Of a stretch of DNA of 64,000 bases, positions 42,819 to 52,272 are shown one piece after another (within the stretch, counting starts at the first letter, position 1; every line of letters begins with the position of its first letter). Origin of the DNA: JABDQA01 sp963824415 (lineage in GTDB: Bacteria; Desulfobacterota; Desulfobulbia; Desulfobulbales; Desulfocapsaceae). Both the position numbers and the translations under genes were made by a program. The notes under the pieces were generated by a model. That model searched no databases. It had not been told where the DNA came from and was given only the letters and a program-made list of their open reading frames with translations. The stretch lies in the NCBI GenBank assembly GCA_963824415.1, contig CAWGPM010000001.1, positions 331,320 through 395,319 of the forward strand, given 5' to 3'.

Positions 42819-43811
42819 ATGGCCGAATCTGCGTTTGCTGCACTCACGCCGGATGCGATTCTCACCTGTGTGGAACAGGCCACCGGCCGCCGGCTGCTCA
42901 ATGTCTGTCGCCCGCATGCCAGCTATATCAACCGGGTCTACGAGCTGCAGGATGAAAGCGGTGAGTTTATCGTTGCCAAATTCTACCGCCCCGGTCGGTG
43001 GAGTAGGCAGGCTCTGGAGGATGAGCAGCGTTTTGTCATCGACTGTAAAGCTCAGGAATTACCGGTTATCAGTCCATTGAAGCTGCAGAGCGGACTTTTG
43101 CTGGGAAGTTGTGAAGCGATCAATTTTTCTGTGTATCCCCGCTGCGGCGGGCGGCTGGTGGATGAATACAGCGAGGATCAATGGCTCGAACTCGGACGTC
43201 TGCTGGGCAGAGTGCACGGTGTCGGTGCTCTGGGAGAGGCACCGGGGCGCAATCGCCTGCATCCGCAGCATACGACCCGTCATCAGATCGATGAACTTGT
43301 TCAGGGCGAGCTCATTCCGAACAGTCTGCGTGCTGAATTTCAGCGGCTCGGAGCGGAACTGCTGGAGCTGATAACCCCGCTTTTTAAAAATATCCGCATG
43401 ATTCGGCTGCACGGCGACTGCCACAGCGGCAATCTGATATACCGTCCAGGAGAGTCCTTTTATATCATCGACTTTGATGACATGGTGGTCGGTCCGCCGG
43501 TGCAGGACCTGTGGATGCTGCTGCCCGATACCATTGAGGAGTCACGCTACGAACTCGAGCTGCTGCTGGAAGGATATGAGACCTTCTCCCCATTCGATCG
43601 CGCAACGTTAAAGCTGATCGAACCCCTACGGGCGATGCGCTATATCCACTACATAAGCTGGTGCGCCAAGCAGTATCTCGAGGACGGTGCTACCCTGGTG
43701 AATGAGTCGTTCGGATCATTTACCTACTGGCAGCAGGAAATCGGTGATCTGTCGGATCAGTTGTCCGCCATCAGGAAAATTGTGGCGGCTGGTTCAGGAG
43801 AACAGATGTGA
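42819..43811 (+). CDS. srkA: Stress response kinase A (SrkA/RdoA/YihE)
   Basis: The product is 330 aa, an aminoglycoside-phosphotransferase-fold Ser/Thr kinase. It has RVYELQDESGEFIVAKFYRP (nucleotide-binding strand and Lys), the catalytic loop RLHGDCHSGNLIYRPGE and the metal-binding DFDDMVVGPP. WSRQALEDEQRF and YPRCGGR are typical of YihE. The E. coli protein counters stress-induced cell death. The 3' end overlaps the convergent methyltransferase gene by 18 bp. Confidence 0.92.
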   Translation: MAESAFAALTPDAILTCVEQATGRRLLNVCRPHASYINRVYELQDESGEFIVAKFYRPGRWSRQALEDEQRFVIDCKAQELPVISPLKLQSGLLLGSCEAINFSVYPRCGGRLVDEYSEDQWLELGRLLGRVHGVGALGEAPGRNRLHPQHTTRHQIDELVQGELIPNSLRAEFQRLGAELLELITPLFKNIRMIRLHGDCHSGNLIYRPGESFYIIDFDDMVVGPPVQDLWMLLPDTIEESRYELELLLEGYETFSPFDRATLKLIEPLRAMRYIHYISWCAKQYLEDGATLVNESFGSFTYWQQEIGDLSDQLSAIRKIVAAGSGEQM

Positions 43812-44594
43812 GAGCCGCTGCATCAGCCCCAGGTTGTGTTTCCGGCAGACCTTGAGGATCTCCCTGAAGTTTATCGAAAAGCGTTTCTGCAGTGCAGCGA
43901 TATCTTCATGATGCTGCTCCATCAAAGAACCCAGAATCTCACCCCGGCCAGCCAGGCAGATGACGTTGCCGCGGTTGGGTACCGGCAGCTCGAGATATGA
44001 TTCAAAATGGACATTGATCGCATCCGCCACCTGCTCCATGGCTAGCCGGTCTCCGCTCCACAGATTCACGCTGAGAATGCCGGATACACTCAGGTGATGC
44101 AGACAGAGCTCGAAAAAATCTGAGCAGTATATGGCAGCGGACATGCCGAGCCCGTCGAAGGCATCCACCAGGATCAGATCGTAGTCGAACTCATCGGCTC
44201 TGGCAGCGAGAAAGTCAAAACCGTCGCTGCAGTGAATTCTCATCTGCGGGCTGCCCGGCAGATGGAAAAATTTCCGGGCCAGGTCGATGACGGTGTCCGA
44301 AAAATCGATTCCGTCGATCGAGGCATCTGGAAAATGGTGGTGGAGAAAGCGCAGCAGGGAGCCGGCGCCGATGCCGATTACCAGGATGCGCTCCGGTTCG
44401 TCATCGACTAGCAGAGAAGCCATCATATAGCGGGTGTAAGACAGCACGAGACGCTGCGGTTCGTGCAGAGACATGGACGACTGCAGCACATTGCCGGCGA
44501 AATAAAGCGACCGGGTGTCCCCTGAATCGATTACTTCGACAAGCTGATTGTTCCAGTGGCTTCGGTGGACGACTTTTCGGGAGTTCCGGTTCAT
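43794..44594 (-). CDS. Spermidine-synthase-like SAM-dependent transferase
   Basis: The product is 266 aa with a Rossmann methyltransferase fold of the spermidine synthase superfamily. Motif I is ILVIGIGAGSLLRFLHHHFP and motif II is IDGIDFSDTVIDLA, followed by CSDGFDFLA and DYDLILVDAFDG. The N-terminal QSSMSLHEPQRLVLSYTRYM matches SpeE-type proteins. The aminopropyl-transfer residues are incomplete, so it may be a methyltransferase rather than a polyamine enzyme. Confidence 0.78.
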   Translation of the reverse strand: MNRNSRKVVHRSHWNNQLVEVIDSGDTRSLYFAGNVLQSSMSLHEPQRLVLSYTRYMMASLLVDDEPERILVIGIGAGSLLRFLHHHFPDASIDGIDFSDTVIDLARKFFHLPGSPQMRIHCSDGFDFLAARADEFDYDLILVDAFDGLGMSAAIYCSDFFELCLHHLSVSGILSVNLWSGDRLAMEQVADAINVHFESYLELPVPNRGNVICLAGRGEILGSLMEQHHEDIAALQKRFSINFREILKVCRKHNLGLMQRLSHLFS

Positions 44595-44842
44595 GGCAGG
44601 GAAATAATGAGTTTCATCATCTATACCGGATATCGGGAGTCGTTGTCAAAGATTGCCGCATTGAGATGCTTCTGCTTTATTGTGGAGCGGTGCAGGACCG
44701 GTGGGGTCTGCTTGACGCCGCTTCAGGTTTTCTGGCATATTCAAAAGACTTCAGGGGACAGCAGAAGAACACAATTGCAAGAGGGCGGCTGATAGAGCTT
44801 CGATGCTTGCCCGATGCGGCAGTATCGACAGGTGAATAGACG

Positions 44843-45319
44843 ATGGCTATGCTTATAAGAGTAATTTCAGGCGGGCAGACCGGGGCGGATCGTGGTGCGC
44901 TCGATGGGGCTGTCTCCTGTTCGTTTCCATATGGAGGGGCGGTGCCGGCCGGGAGAAAGTGTGAGGACGGTCCTCTGCCGCAGCGCTACCTGATGGAGGA
45001 GCTGGCCTCAGAACATTATCGGGATAGAACTGAAAAAAACGTTGTTGACGCCGATGGTACACTGATTGTCTCACATGGCGCGCTTACTGGAGGATCGGCC
45101 CTGACCGAAAAAATTGCGCGGCGACTCAAAAAACCGTGCCTACATATCGACTTTGACAAAGTGAGCCTCGATAAGGCGTGTGAGAAAACCACCGACTGGG
45201 TCGAACAGCATATGATACGCGTGCTTAACGTCGCTGGCCCGCGCAGCAGTTCGGATCCGGAAATATATCAACTGACCAGGAACCTGGTAGTCAGCCTGAT
45301 TTCAGGAGTGCAGTCGTGA
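44843..45319 (+). CDS. Circularly permuted YpsA-type SLOG protein (putative Moco carrier)
   Basis: The product is 158 aa. It starts with the family motif IRVISGGQTGADRGALDGAV, followed by GGAVPAGRKCEDGPLP and RTEKNVVDADGTLIVSHG, and ends with LNVAGPRSSSDPEIY. This matches the cpYpsA SLOG family (PF12694), annotated as putative molybdenum-cofactor carriers or nucleotide-binding proteins. It overlaps the next gene by 4 bp, so it is translationally coupled to a ferredoxin-nitroreductase. Confidence 0.85.
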   Translation: MAMLIRVISGGQTGADRGALDGAVSCSFPYGGAVPAGRKCEDGPLPQRYLMEELASEHYRDRTEKNVVDADGTLIVSHGALTGGSALTEKIARRLKKPCLHIDFDKVSLDKACEKTTDWVEQHMIRVLNVAGPRSSSDPEIYQLTRNLVVSLISGVQS

Positions 45320-46254
45320 AGGCCATCGGCTCGCCTGGTTTGCCCTATATCGATGGTGATCTTTGCATCTCCTGTGGCGCCTGCGTGGCGGTCTGCCCAG
45401 ACCGGATTTTGCAGATCGAGGCAACAGAAGGAAAAGCAGATAGCGGGACTGGTCGGGTCGTAATCACTGGCGAGCGCTGCATGCAGTGCGGCCACTGTTA
45501 CGCGGTCTGTCCGGTGGAGGCGATTGCAACGCCGTTTCTGGAAAACCGCCTGGATTTGGTCTCGGACAGGGCGACCAACAATACTGCTGCTCGGTCTCTT
45601 TTTGCCCTGATGCGAAAGCGCCGCTCCTGCAGGTCGTTTAAAACAGATGCGCTTGAGCAGGCCCTGCTGAAGGATCTGGTTACGGCGGGAATTACCGCAC
45701 CGTCAGGGACCAACAGCCAGGGCTGGGAATTCGCTGTGCTGGCTGAGCGCCAGGATGTGGTGGCACTTGGCCAGGCAACTGCTGATTATTACCGCCGACT
45801 CAATCGTCAGGCAGCCAGGCCGCTGCTGCGTTTTCTGCTGCGGCTGTTCGGCAATGATGGACTGGAGAATTATTACCGGAACTATTATCAGACCATCGAA
45901 AACGGCCTCAGGGACTGGGACCACCACGGGGTAGACCGGCTCTTCCACGGTGCGCCGGCGGCGATCGTCGTGGCCGGCAGCCGCGGCGCCAGTTGTCCTG
46001 CAGAGGATGCGCTGCTGGCCACCCAGAACATGCTGCTCGTTGCTGAGACCGTGGGGCTTGGCAGCTGTCTGATCGGTTTTGTGGTAGAAGCCGCCCGTCG
46101 TGACCGCTCGATCTGCAGATTGCTGGGGCTTAGCAGGGATGAGCGCATCTACGCAGTGATCGCTTTGGGCTACCCGGACGTTGCCTTCCTGCGCCCTGCC
46201 GGCAGAAAACCGAAGCACGCGCGATTCCTCACGCTCACAGATATTGGCTCATGA
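45316..46254 (+). CDS. Ferredoxin-nitroreductase fusion protein
   Basis: The product is 312 aa. Two [4Fe-4S] motifs occupy residues about 17-70 (CISCGACVAVCP, CMQCGHCYAVCP). The rest is a nitroreductase domain (LMRKRRSCRSFKTDAL, ITAPSGTNSQGWEFAVL, ALLATQNMLLVAETVGLGSC, AVIALGYP). Such fusions accept electrons through the ferredoxin part, with FMN in the second. The substrate is unknown. The start is GTG inside the end of the SLOG gene. Confidence 0.88.
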   Translation: MKAIGSPGLPYIDGDLCISCGACVAVCPDRILQIEATEGKADSGTGRVVITGERCMQCGHCYAVCPVEAIATPFLENRLDLVSDRATNNTAARSLFALMRKRRSCRSFKTDALEQALLKDLVTAGITAPSGTNSQGWEFAVLAERQDVVALGQATADYYRRLNRQAARPLLRFLLRLFGNDGLENYYRNYYQTIENGLRDWDHHGVDRLFHGAPAAIVVAGSRGASCPAEDALLATQNMLLVAETVGLGSCLIGFVVEAARRDRSICRLLGLSRDERIYAVIALGYPDVAFLRPAGRKPKHARFLTLTDIGS

Positions 46255-46276
46255 AATACTCAGGTTAACGCAAAAG

Positions 46277-46693
46277 GTGAAACCGTTGCTAAGCAGCACT
46301 GCCAAAAACTCATTTACACTTGTCCTGTTCTCTTTTGGTTTCAAGCACGGGGTGCCGGTTGATGCCCAGTTGCTCTTCGATGTTCGTTTTCTGCCAAATC
46401 CCTATTGGGAAGAAGAGCTGCGTCAGATGTCCGGCCACGACGAAGCGGTTTCGGCATATGTAGTGGGCAGCAGGGCGGGGCAGGAATTTCTGGACCTGTT
46501 GAAGCCGCTGCTTGGCTTTGTTATTCAGGAGTCGCGTGGTGCCTTAAAGACGGAGCTGCGCGTTGGGCTGGGGTGTACGGGGGGAAGGCATCGCTCGGTC
46601 GCTATCGTTGAGTCACTTGGTGTCGATCTGCCGCAAACTCTGCAGCAGGACCTGCAGCTTAGCGTTTTTCATCGAGATATCGATAAAACGTAG
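46277..46693 (+). CDS. Stand-alone RapZ C-terminal domain protein
   Basis: The product is about 138 aa from GTG 46277 (TTG 46286 is an alternative). It matches the C-terminal half of RapZ: FSFGFKHGVPVDAQLLFDVR, FLPNPYWEEELR, SGHDEAVSAYV and IGCTGGRHRSVA-type GLGCTGGRHRSVAIVESL. The N-terminal P-loop domain is absent. In RapZ this half binds sRNA and a regulatory ligand. It follows the nitroreductase by 22 bp. Confidence 0.78.
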   Translation: MKPLLSSTAKNSFTLVLFSFGFKHGVPVDAQLLFDVRFLPNPYWEEELRQMSGHDEAVSAYVVGSRAGQEFLDLLKPLLGFVIQESRGALKTELRVGLGCTGGRHRSVAIVESLGVDLPQTLQQDLQLSVFHRDIDKT

Positions 46694-46710
46694 ATTCGGA
46701 CAAGAGCAGT

Positions 46711-47898
46711 TCAAGCAGCGCTGCGGTTCTTTTTGCTCAAGAGCTGGTGGGCTTCCAGCAGCAGACGCCGCAGTCGCTCCGGCTCCAGCCCGGCCATCTG
46801 CGCAGGGGCGGACAGGTCCAGCATTGCGGCGGTTGCCCCGTTGTTGCCGGGAATCCAGGATGAGCCGCTGGACAAATTCTGATAGCGTTCTCTGCTGTAA
46901 TTCTTCATATCCCAACCTTGATAGAGATTGTAGAGCCAGAGCACCATTTTCAGGTTGATGTTGCCCGGCGCCTGCTCCCAGGCCGGCAGCAGATTCCAGA
47001 GTTGGTCGGGACGTTCGAAGCCGGTGGCATCGTACATCGCCTGCCTGAGCCTGGCGTCTATCTGCTGAAAATCGCTATGCATGTCACCCTCGAGCAGCGG
47101 CAGAACCTTGAGATGTTCGTCGAAGTGGTGCGGCTCAGAGGCTCCGATGCTGATGGTCTGAACACCGGGCTGGTCGAGGCAATAGAGATCGTTGAACAGC
47201 ATCGGTGAATAGGGTGCACAGAGATCCTGCAGGGTATCGGACGGTGTGTGCAGATGCCCGCCCTTGTCTGACGGGCTGATGATGAAGATGCCGATATCGC
47301 GACCGGCTGCGGTCTCGAGTGCTGCACGGTTGACATCGAGAATGTAGTACCAGTGAATGTTGCAGTAATCGAAGCCGCCGTCTTCCTGATGGGTGAGTGC
47401 CTCGACGATCACCTCGCAGGGCCCGTGCCCCGAGAACCCGAGATGGTCGATCAACCCCTTGTCCTGCAGTTTTCTGGCGGCGGCCAGGCAGCCATTTTTT
47501 TTGCAGCACTGCCAGAGCGATCGATAATCGTTGATGCCGTGCAGGGCCAGCAGGTCGAGCCGGTCGACCCTGAGCCGCTCCATGGACAGCATGACTTTGT
47601 TCACGAACTCATCGGGATCCGCAGTCGGGACGACCTTGGTCTGGAGCAGGAATTCTTGGCGGGGCAATTGCTCGAGAATCGGCCCCAACTGCCTCTCTGA
47701 GGAACCGTAGCCGCTGGCTGTTTCGATATGGGTGATGCCGTGTGACAGGGCGGTATGTACCAGGGCTTTGAGGTTATCCTGCGAGGCCGTTTCGATATCG
47801 GTCAGCGCTGTGTCCTGCCAGCTCTGCATACTGCGCATGCAGCCAAAACTCAGGACAGGCATCATCAATTCAGTTTTGCCAAAGCGTCTATAAATCAT
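46711..47898 (-). CDS. Aldo/keto reductase family oxidoreductase
   Basis: The product is 395 aa. The (beta/alpha)8 barrel begins with YRRFGKTELMMPVLSFGCMR and ETASGYGSSERQLG (catalytic Tyr region). It continues with KVVPTADPDEF, RLDLLALHGIN and LGFSGHG. The C-terminal 100 residues are an extension common in the ferredoxin-less 'predicted oxidoreductase' subgroup. NADPH-dependent reduction of a carbonyl is likely; the substrate is unknown. Confidence 0.88.
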   Translation of the reverse strand: MIYRRFGKTELMMPVLSFGCMRSMQSWQDTALTDIETASQDNLKALVHTALSHGITHIETASGYGSSERQLGPILEQLPRQEFLLQTKVVPTADPDEFVNKVMLSMERLRVDRLDLLALHGINDYRSLWQCCKKNGCLAAARKLQDKGLIDHLGFSGHGPCEVIVEALTHQEDGGFDYCNIHWYYILDVNRAALETAAGRDIGIFIISPSDKGGHLHTPSDTLQDLCAPYSPMLFNDLYCLDQPGVQTISIGASEPHHFDEHLKVLPLLEGDMHSDFQQIDARLRQAMYDATGFERPDQLWNLLPAWEQAPGNINLKMVLWLYNLYQGWDMKNYSRERYQNLSSGSSWIPGNNGATAAMLDLSAPAQMAGLEPERLRRLLLEAHQLLSKKNRSAA

Positions 47899-48024
47899 CG
47901 ATCGTGATTGTCGTTTGAGGAAAAAAGCAAGATGATTTTTGCTGATGCTGCTTATAGTGAGCTATGATAACCACTCAATACTGAAAGAGTATCTTTCATC
48001 TTCAAAAAAAGGGAGGCATATCAG

Positions 48025-48795
48025 ATGAAAGTGATCACAATTCCCTGCCTGCAGGACAATTACTGCTATCTGCTCTATGACGAGACCAGCTCCGAGGCGG
48101 CCCTGGTCGACCCCTCTGAGGCCTGGCCGGTCATGCAGGTGGTAAACGACAAGAACCTGCACCTGAAGCAGATACTGTGTACCCACCACCATCACGATCA
48201 TATCGGCGGCCTGGAGGATCTGCTCGATGAATATCAGGATCTGGAAGTGGTCGGTTTTCACGAAGACCGCTCCCGCATAGCGCACCTTACCAGGCTGGTT
48301 TACGACGACGAAGTTCTAGAGATCTGTGGGACCAAAGCAACGGTGATGCACACGCCGGGGCATACCGCAACCAGTATCGTCTTTCAGGTTGGTGAGCACC
48401 TCTTCGTAGGCGATACGCTTTTTGGCGCGGGCTGCGGCAGGTTGTTCGAGGGAACTGAAGCGCAGATGCTCCATTCGCTCGATCGAATAGGAGCCTGCGC
48501 GCCGGCAAGCAGGATCTATTTCGGGCATGAATACACCGCGTTCAACCTGCGCTTTGCCGCGCAGGTGGAGCCCGGCAATGAGGCGATTGGCGAGCGCGCG
48601 GACGCGGTCCAGAAACTGAGAAGTGAAAACAAATCCTCTGCTCCATCAACCCTGGCTGAAGAACTGCAGACCAATCCGTTTCTGCGTGTTTCAGAACCTT
48701 CCCTGGCAGATTACCTCGGCACCATCGGTCGACCGGCCGGTGACCGGCTGGCAGTGTTCACGGAAATACGGGAGTTGAGAAACCATTTCTCCTGA
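48025..48795 (+). CDS. gloB: Hydroxyacylglutathione hydrolase (glyoxalase II)
   Basis: The product is 256 aa of the metallo-beta-lactamase fold. The metal motif THHHHDH lies at residues 53-59, with further ligands in HTPGHTATS, FVGDTLFGAGCGRLFEG and YFGHEYTAFNLRFA. The C-terminal PSTLAEELQTNPFLR region matches GloB. It hydrolyses S-lactoylglutathione to lactate. GGGAGG lies 13 bases upstream of the ATG. Confidence 0.95.
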   Translation: MKVITIPCLQDNYCYLLYDETSSEAALVDPSEAWPVMQVVNDKNLHLKQILCTHHHHDHIGGLEDLLDEYQDLEVVGFHEDRSRIAHLTRLVYDDEVLEICGTKATVMHTPGHTATSIVFQVGEHLFVGDTLFGAGCGRLFEGTEAQMLHSLDRIGACAPASRIYFGHEYTAFNLRFAAQVEPGNEAIGERADAVQKLRSENKSSAPSTLAEELQTNPFLRVSEPSLADYLGTIGRPAGDRLAVFTEIRELRNHFS

Positions 48796-48893
48796 AGCAT
48801 AGCTCCAACGGCTGGTTTGCAAAATATTCCGGACTAGGAGAAAATAGAACAAGATTATTCAATAGATGCTGGAAAAACCAAGAACCCGATGAC

Positions 48894-49352
48894 ATGGTTG
48901 CACTGCTCCGTTATCTGATATTGACATTATTCTGCCTGGTCTTTGGCTGGTACAGCCCCGGAGACCTTTCAGCTGCGGGATCGCTCCCGGTACGCTACAT
49001 GGCAGACGATGGGCCGGAAGACGGACCGGAAGCTGATTCTTCGTCTTCTGACAGCCACATCGACAACCAGGCCTACCTGAGGGAATTTGAGCAGCGGCGG
49101 CGCAGCCGTGCTTCTGGCCACTCGGCGACTATGGCTGGGGTTGTTGTTGAAAAGCGCTACCGCGGTTTTTCTTTTCCACCGCAGGTGCGGCAGCATCCCC
49201 GGTGCCGAGACAACCGTACGACGTTTTTCGAATATCAGAATGGTGCCAGTTCGATTCGATATTACGACGGTTATCTGCCACATCGCTACACCGGTTCACA
49301 AACATATATTGCCGCTCAGCCCCCTCTTAGCAGCTCATGTATTGAGCCCTGA
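48894..49352 (+). CDS. Hypothetical secreted protein
   Basis: The product is 152 aa. A hydrophobic N-terminus (LLRYLILTLFCLVFGWYSPG) looks like a signal peptide. An acidic, serine-rich stretch and an Arg/Tyr-rich C-terminal part follow. No domain is recognised and no strong ribosome site precedes the ATG. It may be a lineage-specific exported protein or a chance frame. Confidence 0.4.
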   Translation: MVALLRYLILTLFCLVFGWYSPGDLSAAGSLPVRYMADDGPEDGPEADSSSSDSHIDNQAYLREFEQRRRSRASGHSATMAGVVVEKRYRGFSFPPQVRQHPRCRDNRTTFFEYQNGASSIRYYDGYLPHRYTGSQTYIAAQPPLSSSCIEP

Positions 49353-49403
49353 GTTGGTCTGTGATAAAGACCTGTGCCAGCCGGCTTCCACCCGACAATC
49401 GGG

Positions 49404-49432
49404 TTGACCTCAAGTCCGGAATGGACTAGAAG
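49404..49432 (+). promoter_or_regulatory. Candidate promoter for the ABC importer operon
   Basis: TTGACC (49404-49409) and TAGAAG (49427-49432) are separated by 17 bp. The hairpin CCCGACAATCGGG lies immediately upstream. Confidence 0.35.
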
Positions 49433-49525
49433 TCTAGCTCACTACTCGGTTTTGCCACGCTGGTGCAAACAGGCATCGTGGCGGTGCGTTTCATGATAGG
49501 CAGTTAAACGGGAAGGAGACCTGCA

Positions 49526-50486
49526 ATGAAAAAATTTATGCATAGTACTGGCGGCGGCCATGGTTCTTCTTGGCCAGAATGCATTGGCCAATCCGGTGAT
49601 CTCGGTAAACCAGTTTGTCGAACATCCGGCCCTTGATGCGGTCCTCAAAGGACTGCAGGACTACTTAAAGGAGCACGGCGTAGAGGCTGAATATAAAGTC
49701 CATAATGCCCAGGCCAACATGGGTACCGCCACCCAGATCGGTCAACAGATGATCGGCGAAAAAAGCGATCTGCTGGTGGCGATCGCCACACCGTCCGCCC
49801 AGGCCACTGCTCAGGCACTGCAGAAAGCACCCGCAGACCTGAAGCGGCCCATGCTCTTTACCGCGGTAACGGATCCGGTGGCAGCCGGTCTGGTGGAAGG
49901 TTTCGATAAGCCGGGGGAGTTCGTTACCGGGGTGTCCGATCTGTTGCCGCTGGACAAACATCTGGAAATGATCATGACCTATAAACCGGACATCAAGAAG
50001 CTGGCAGTGCTCTACAATGCGGGCGAGGCCAATTCCAAGGCGATCGTTGCATCGCTTAAAGAACTGAGCCAGAGTTTCGGTTTTGAGGTGGTCGAGGCAA
50101 CCGCCCCTAAGACGGCCGATGTCTATGCCGCGGCCAAAAGTCTGGTCGGCCGCTGTGATGCGGTCTTTATCCCGACCGACAACACCATCGTATCGGCGCT
50201 GGAGTCGGTGATCAAGGTAGGTACCCAGAACAAGCTGCCGATCTTTGCCGCCGATGTCGATTCAGTCGAGCGTGGCGCCGTCGCCGCGATGGGCTTTGAC
50301 TACTACAAGCATGGTTATCAGACCGGTGCGATGGCCAAAAAGATTCTCGATGGGGCGGCTCCGCAGAGTCTGCCCGTTGAGTTTCAGGAAGAGCTGCAGC
50401 TTCACATCAACCTTAAGGCGGCAGAGGCAATGGGTGCGCCCGCTCCGGCTGAACTCGTCAAGCTGGCAACCAAAATCTACGAGTAG
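49526..50486 (+). CDS. ABC transporter substrate-binding protein, TrpX type (apparent frameshift in signal peptide)
   Basis: The mature part (ANPVISVNQFVEHPALDAVL onwards) is an ABC sugar/amino-acid binding protein of the PF04392 family, with LVAIATPSAQATAQAL, DPVAAGLVEGFDKPGEFVTG and FIPTDNTIVSALESV. The good ribosome site GGAAGGAG and ATG at 49526 are one base out of frame with it. Dropping one base from the A6T3 tract after the ATG gives MKKLCIVLAAAMVLLGQNAL, an ideal signal peptide. Without that, translation could begin only at ATG 49560, leaving a truncated signal. The cargo is probably tryptophan or a related compound, by similarity to TrpXYZ. Confidence 0.85.
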
Positions 50487-50513
50487 TTCTGCAGCCGGGC
50501 GGAAACAAAACTC

Positions 50514-51401
50514 ATGACCATTTATGCGGCGCTCGGGGCGCTCGAGCAGGGCCTGGTCTACGGCATCATGGTAATCGGGGTCTATCTGACCTTTCGGATC
50601 CTCGATTTTCCTGACTTGACCGTGGACGGTAGTCTGCCGCTGGGCGCCTCGGTTTCTGCCGTGGCCATAACCTCAGGGCTCAATCCTTATCTGTCGCTTC
50701 TGTTTGCGCTGCTGGCCGGTTTTCTCGCCGGGGCGGTGACCGCGATTCTCAACACCAAGTTCAAAATCCTGCACCTGCTTGCCTCAATTCTGACCATGAT
50801 CGCACTCTATTCGATCAATATCAGAATCATGGGCGGACCCAATATTGCGCTGATCGGCTCAGCCACCGTATTCGATCCGATTATTGGTCTTGGTGTGCCG
50901 CCCCATCTGGCCAGCCTGGTGGTTTTTGGCATCTGCGCGGTGCTGGTGATGAGTGTGGTGATCTGGTTTTTGAGAACCGAGTTCGGCCAGGCGGTCCTGG
51001 CCACCGGTGACAACCCCCAGATGATTATCAGCCAGGGGGTGAACACCCATCTGATCATCATCGTCGGGGTTGGCATTTCCAACGGACTGGTGGCGCTCAG
51101 CGGGGCGTTGATTGCCCAGAACCAGGGAGCTGCCGATGTGGGCATGGGAATCGGTACGATCATTGCCGGGCTTGCCTCGGTGATCGTTGGTGAAACCGTG
51201 TTCGGCTCTGCTTCGATTGCCCGGGCCATAATCGCTGCCCTGCTTGGTTCGGTCGTTTATCGGCTGGCCATCGCTCTGGCCCTGGGATTGGAGCTCGGCG
51301 GCTTCGCGTTCAGCCCGAGTGATCTGAACCTGATTACCGCGCTGCTGGTAATCGGTGCACTGATCGCCCCGAATATCAAGAAAAAGATGCTGGCCCAATG
51401 A
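50514..51401 (+). CDS. ABC transporter permease, TrpY type
   Basis: The product is 295 aa with about eight membrane helices of the branched-chain/LivH-like fold. ALEQGLVYGIMVIGVYLTFR and ILDFPDLTVDGSLPLGA open it. NGLVALSGALIAQNQGAADV and GTIIAGLASVIVGE are characteristic. It overlaps the ATPase gene by 4 bp. Confidence 0.92.
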   Translation: MTIYAALGALEQGLVYGIMVIGVYLTFRILDFPDLTVDGSLPLGASVSAVAITSGLNPYLSLLFALLAGFLAGAVTAILNTKFKILHLLASILTMIALYSINIRIMGGPNIALIGSATVFDPIIGLGVPPHLASLVVFGICAVLVMSVVIWFLRTEFGQAVLATGDNPQMIISQGVNTHLIIIVGVGISNGLVALSGALIAQNQGAADVGMGIGTIIAGLASVIVGETVFGSASIARAIIAALLGSVVYRLAIALALGLELGGFAFSPSDLNLITALLVIGALIAPNIKKKMLAQ

Positions 51402-52192
51402 TTCTCATCGAGCGCTGCACGAAATATTTTCATCGGGGAAGCGTCAACGAGGTCCTGGCTCTCAACGATATCAGTCTGGAGATCCAAAATGGTGATTTCA
51501 TCACGGTGATCGGCTCCAACGGGGCCGGCAAGTCGACGCTGCTCAATGCGCTGGCGGGTACCTTTACTCTTGATTCCGGGGACATCTCCATAGGTGACAA
51601 GACGGTAACCAAATGGCCCGAATACAAGCGAGCCCGACTGATTGCCCGGGTATTTCAGGATCCCCTGCTGGGAACTTGTCCGTCTGCATCCATCGAGCAG
51701 AATATGGCCCTGGCGCTGCGGCGGGGCAAGAAGCGGGGGCTTGGACCGGGTGTCAGGTCGCGGGATCGTGAATTGTTTCGCCGTGAATTGCAGAAAATCG
51801 GCCTCGGGCTGGAGCAGCGGCTGCAGGACGGGGTTGGCCTGCTTTCGGGCGGGCAGCGGCAGGCGCTGACCATGGTCATGGCAACCCTGGTGCGTCCCGA
51901 GGTCCTGCTGCTGGATGAGCATATCGCCGCGCTCGATCCGAAAACAGCAGCCCAGATTCTGAGTCTGACCAGCGACATCGTCGCCTCTCAGGAACTCACC
52001 ACGCTGATGATCACCCACAACATGAAACACGCCATCGAATATGGCAACCGATTGATCATGCTGCATCAGGGGCGCGTGATTCTGGACGTGAAAGGGGCTG
52101 AGAAAGCTAATCTGAGTGTGAATGATCTGCTGCAGCAGTTCTATCGGGTACAGGGCGAAGAACTTGCCAACGATTCGATGCTGCTTACCTGA
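51398..52192 (+). CDS. ABC transporter ATP-binding protein, TrpZ type
   Basis: The product is 264 aa. Walker A is GSNGAGKSTLLNAL, the ABC signature is LLSGGQRQALTMVMA, Walker B is VLLLDEHIAALDP and the switch His is in TLMITHNMKHA. It completes the three-gene importer with the binding protein and permease upstream. The ATG overlaps the permease stop (ATGA). Confidence 0.95.
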   Translation: MILIERCTKYFHRGSVNEVLALNDISLEIQNGDFITVIGSNGAGKSTLLNALAGTFTLDSGDISIGDKTVTKWPEYKRARLIARVFQDPLLGTCPSASIEQNMALALRRGKKRGLGPGVRSRDRELFRRELQKIGLGLEQRLQDGVGLLSGGQRQALTMVMATLVRPEVLLLDEHIAALDPKTAAQILSLTSDIVASQELTTLMITHNMKHAIEYGNRLIMLHQGRVILDVKGAEKANLSVNDLLQQFYRVQGEELANDSMLLT

Positions 52193-52272
52193 GAAGAACC
52201 GGACAGAGCAGTTCGGGAAATTTCCTTAAGTCTACCCGCTCAGACCACTTTACAGCATCACAGGACTGGCAT

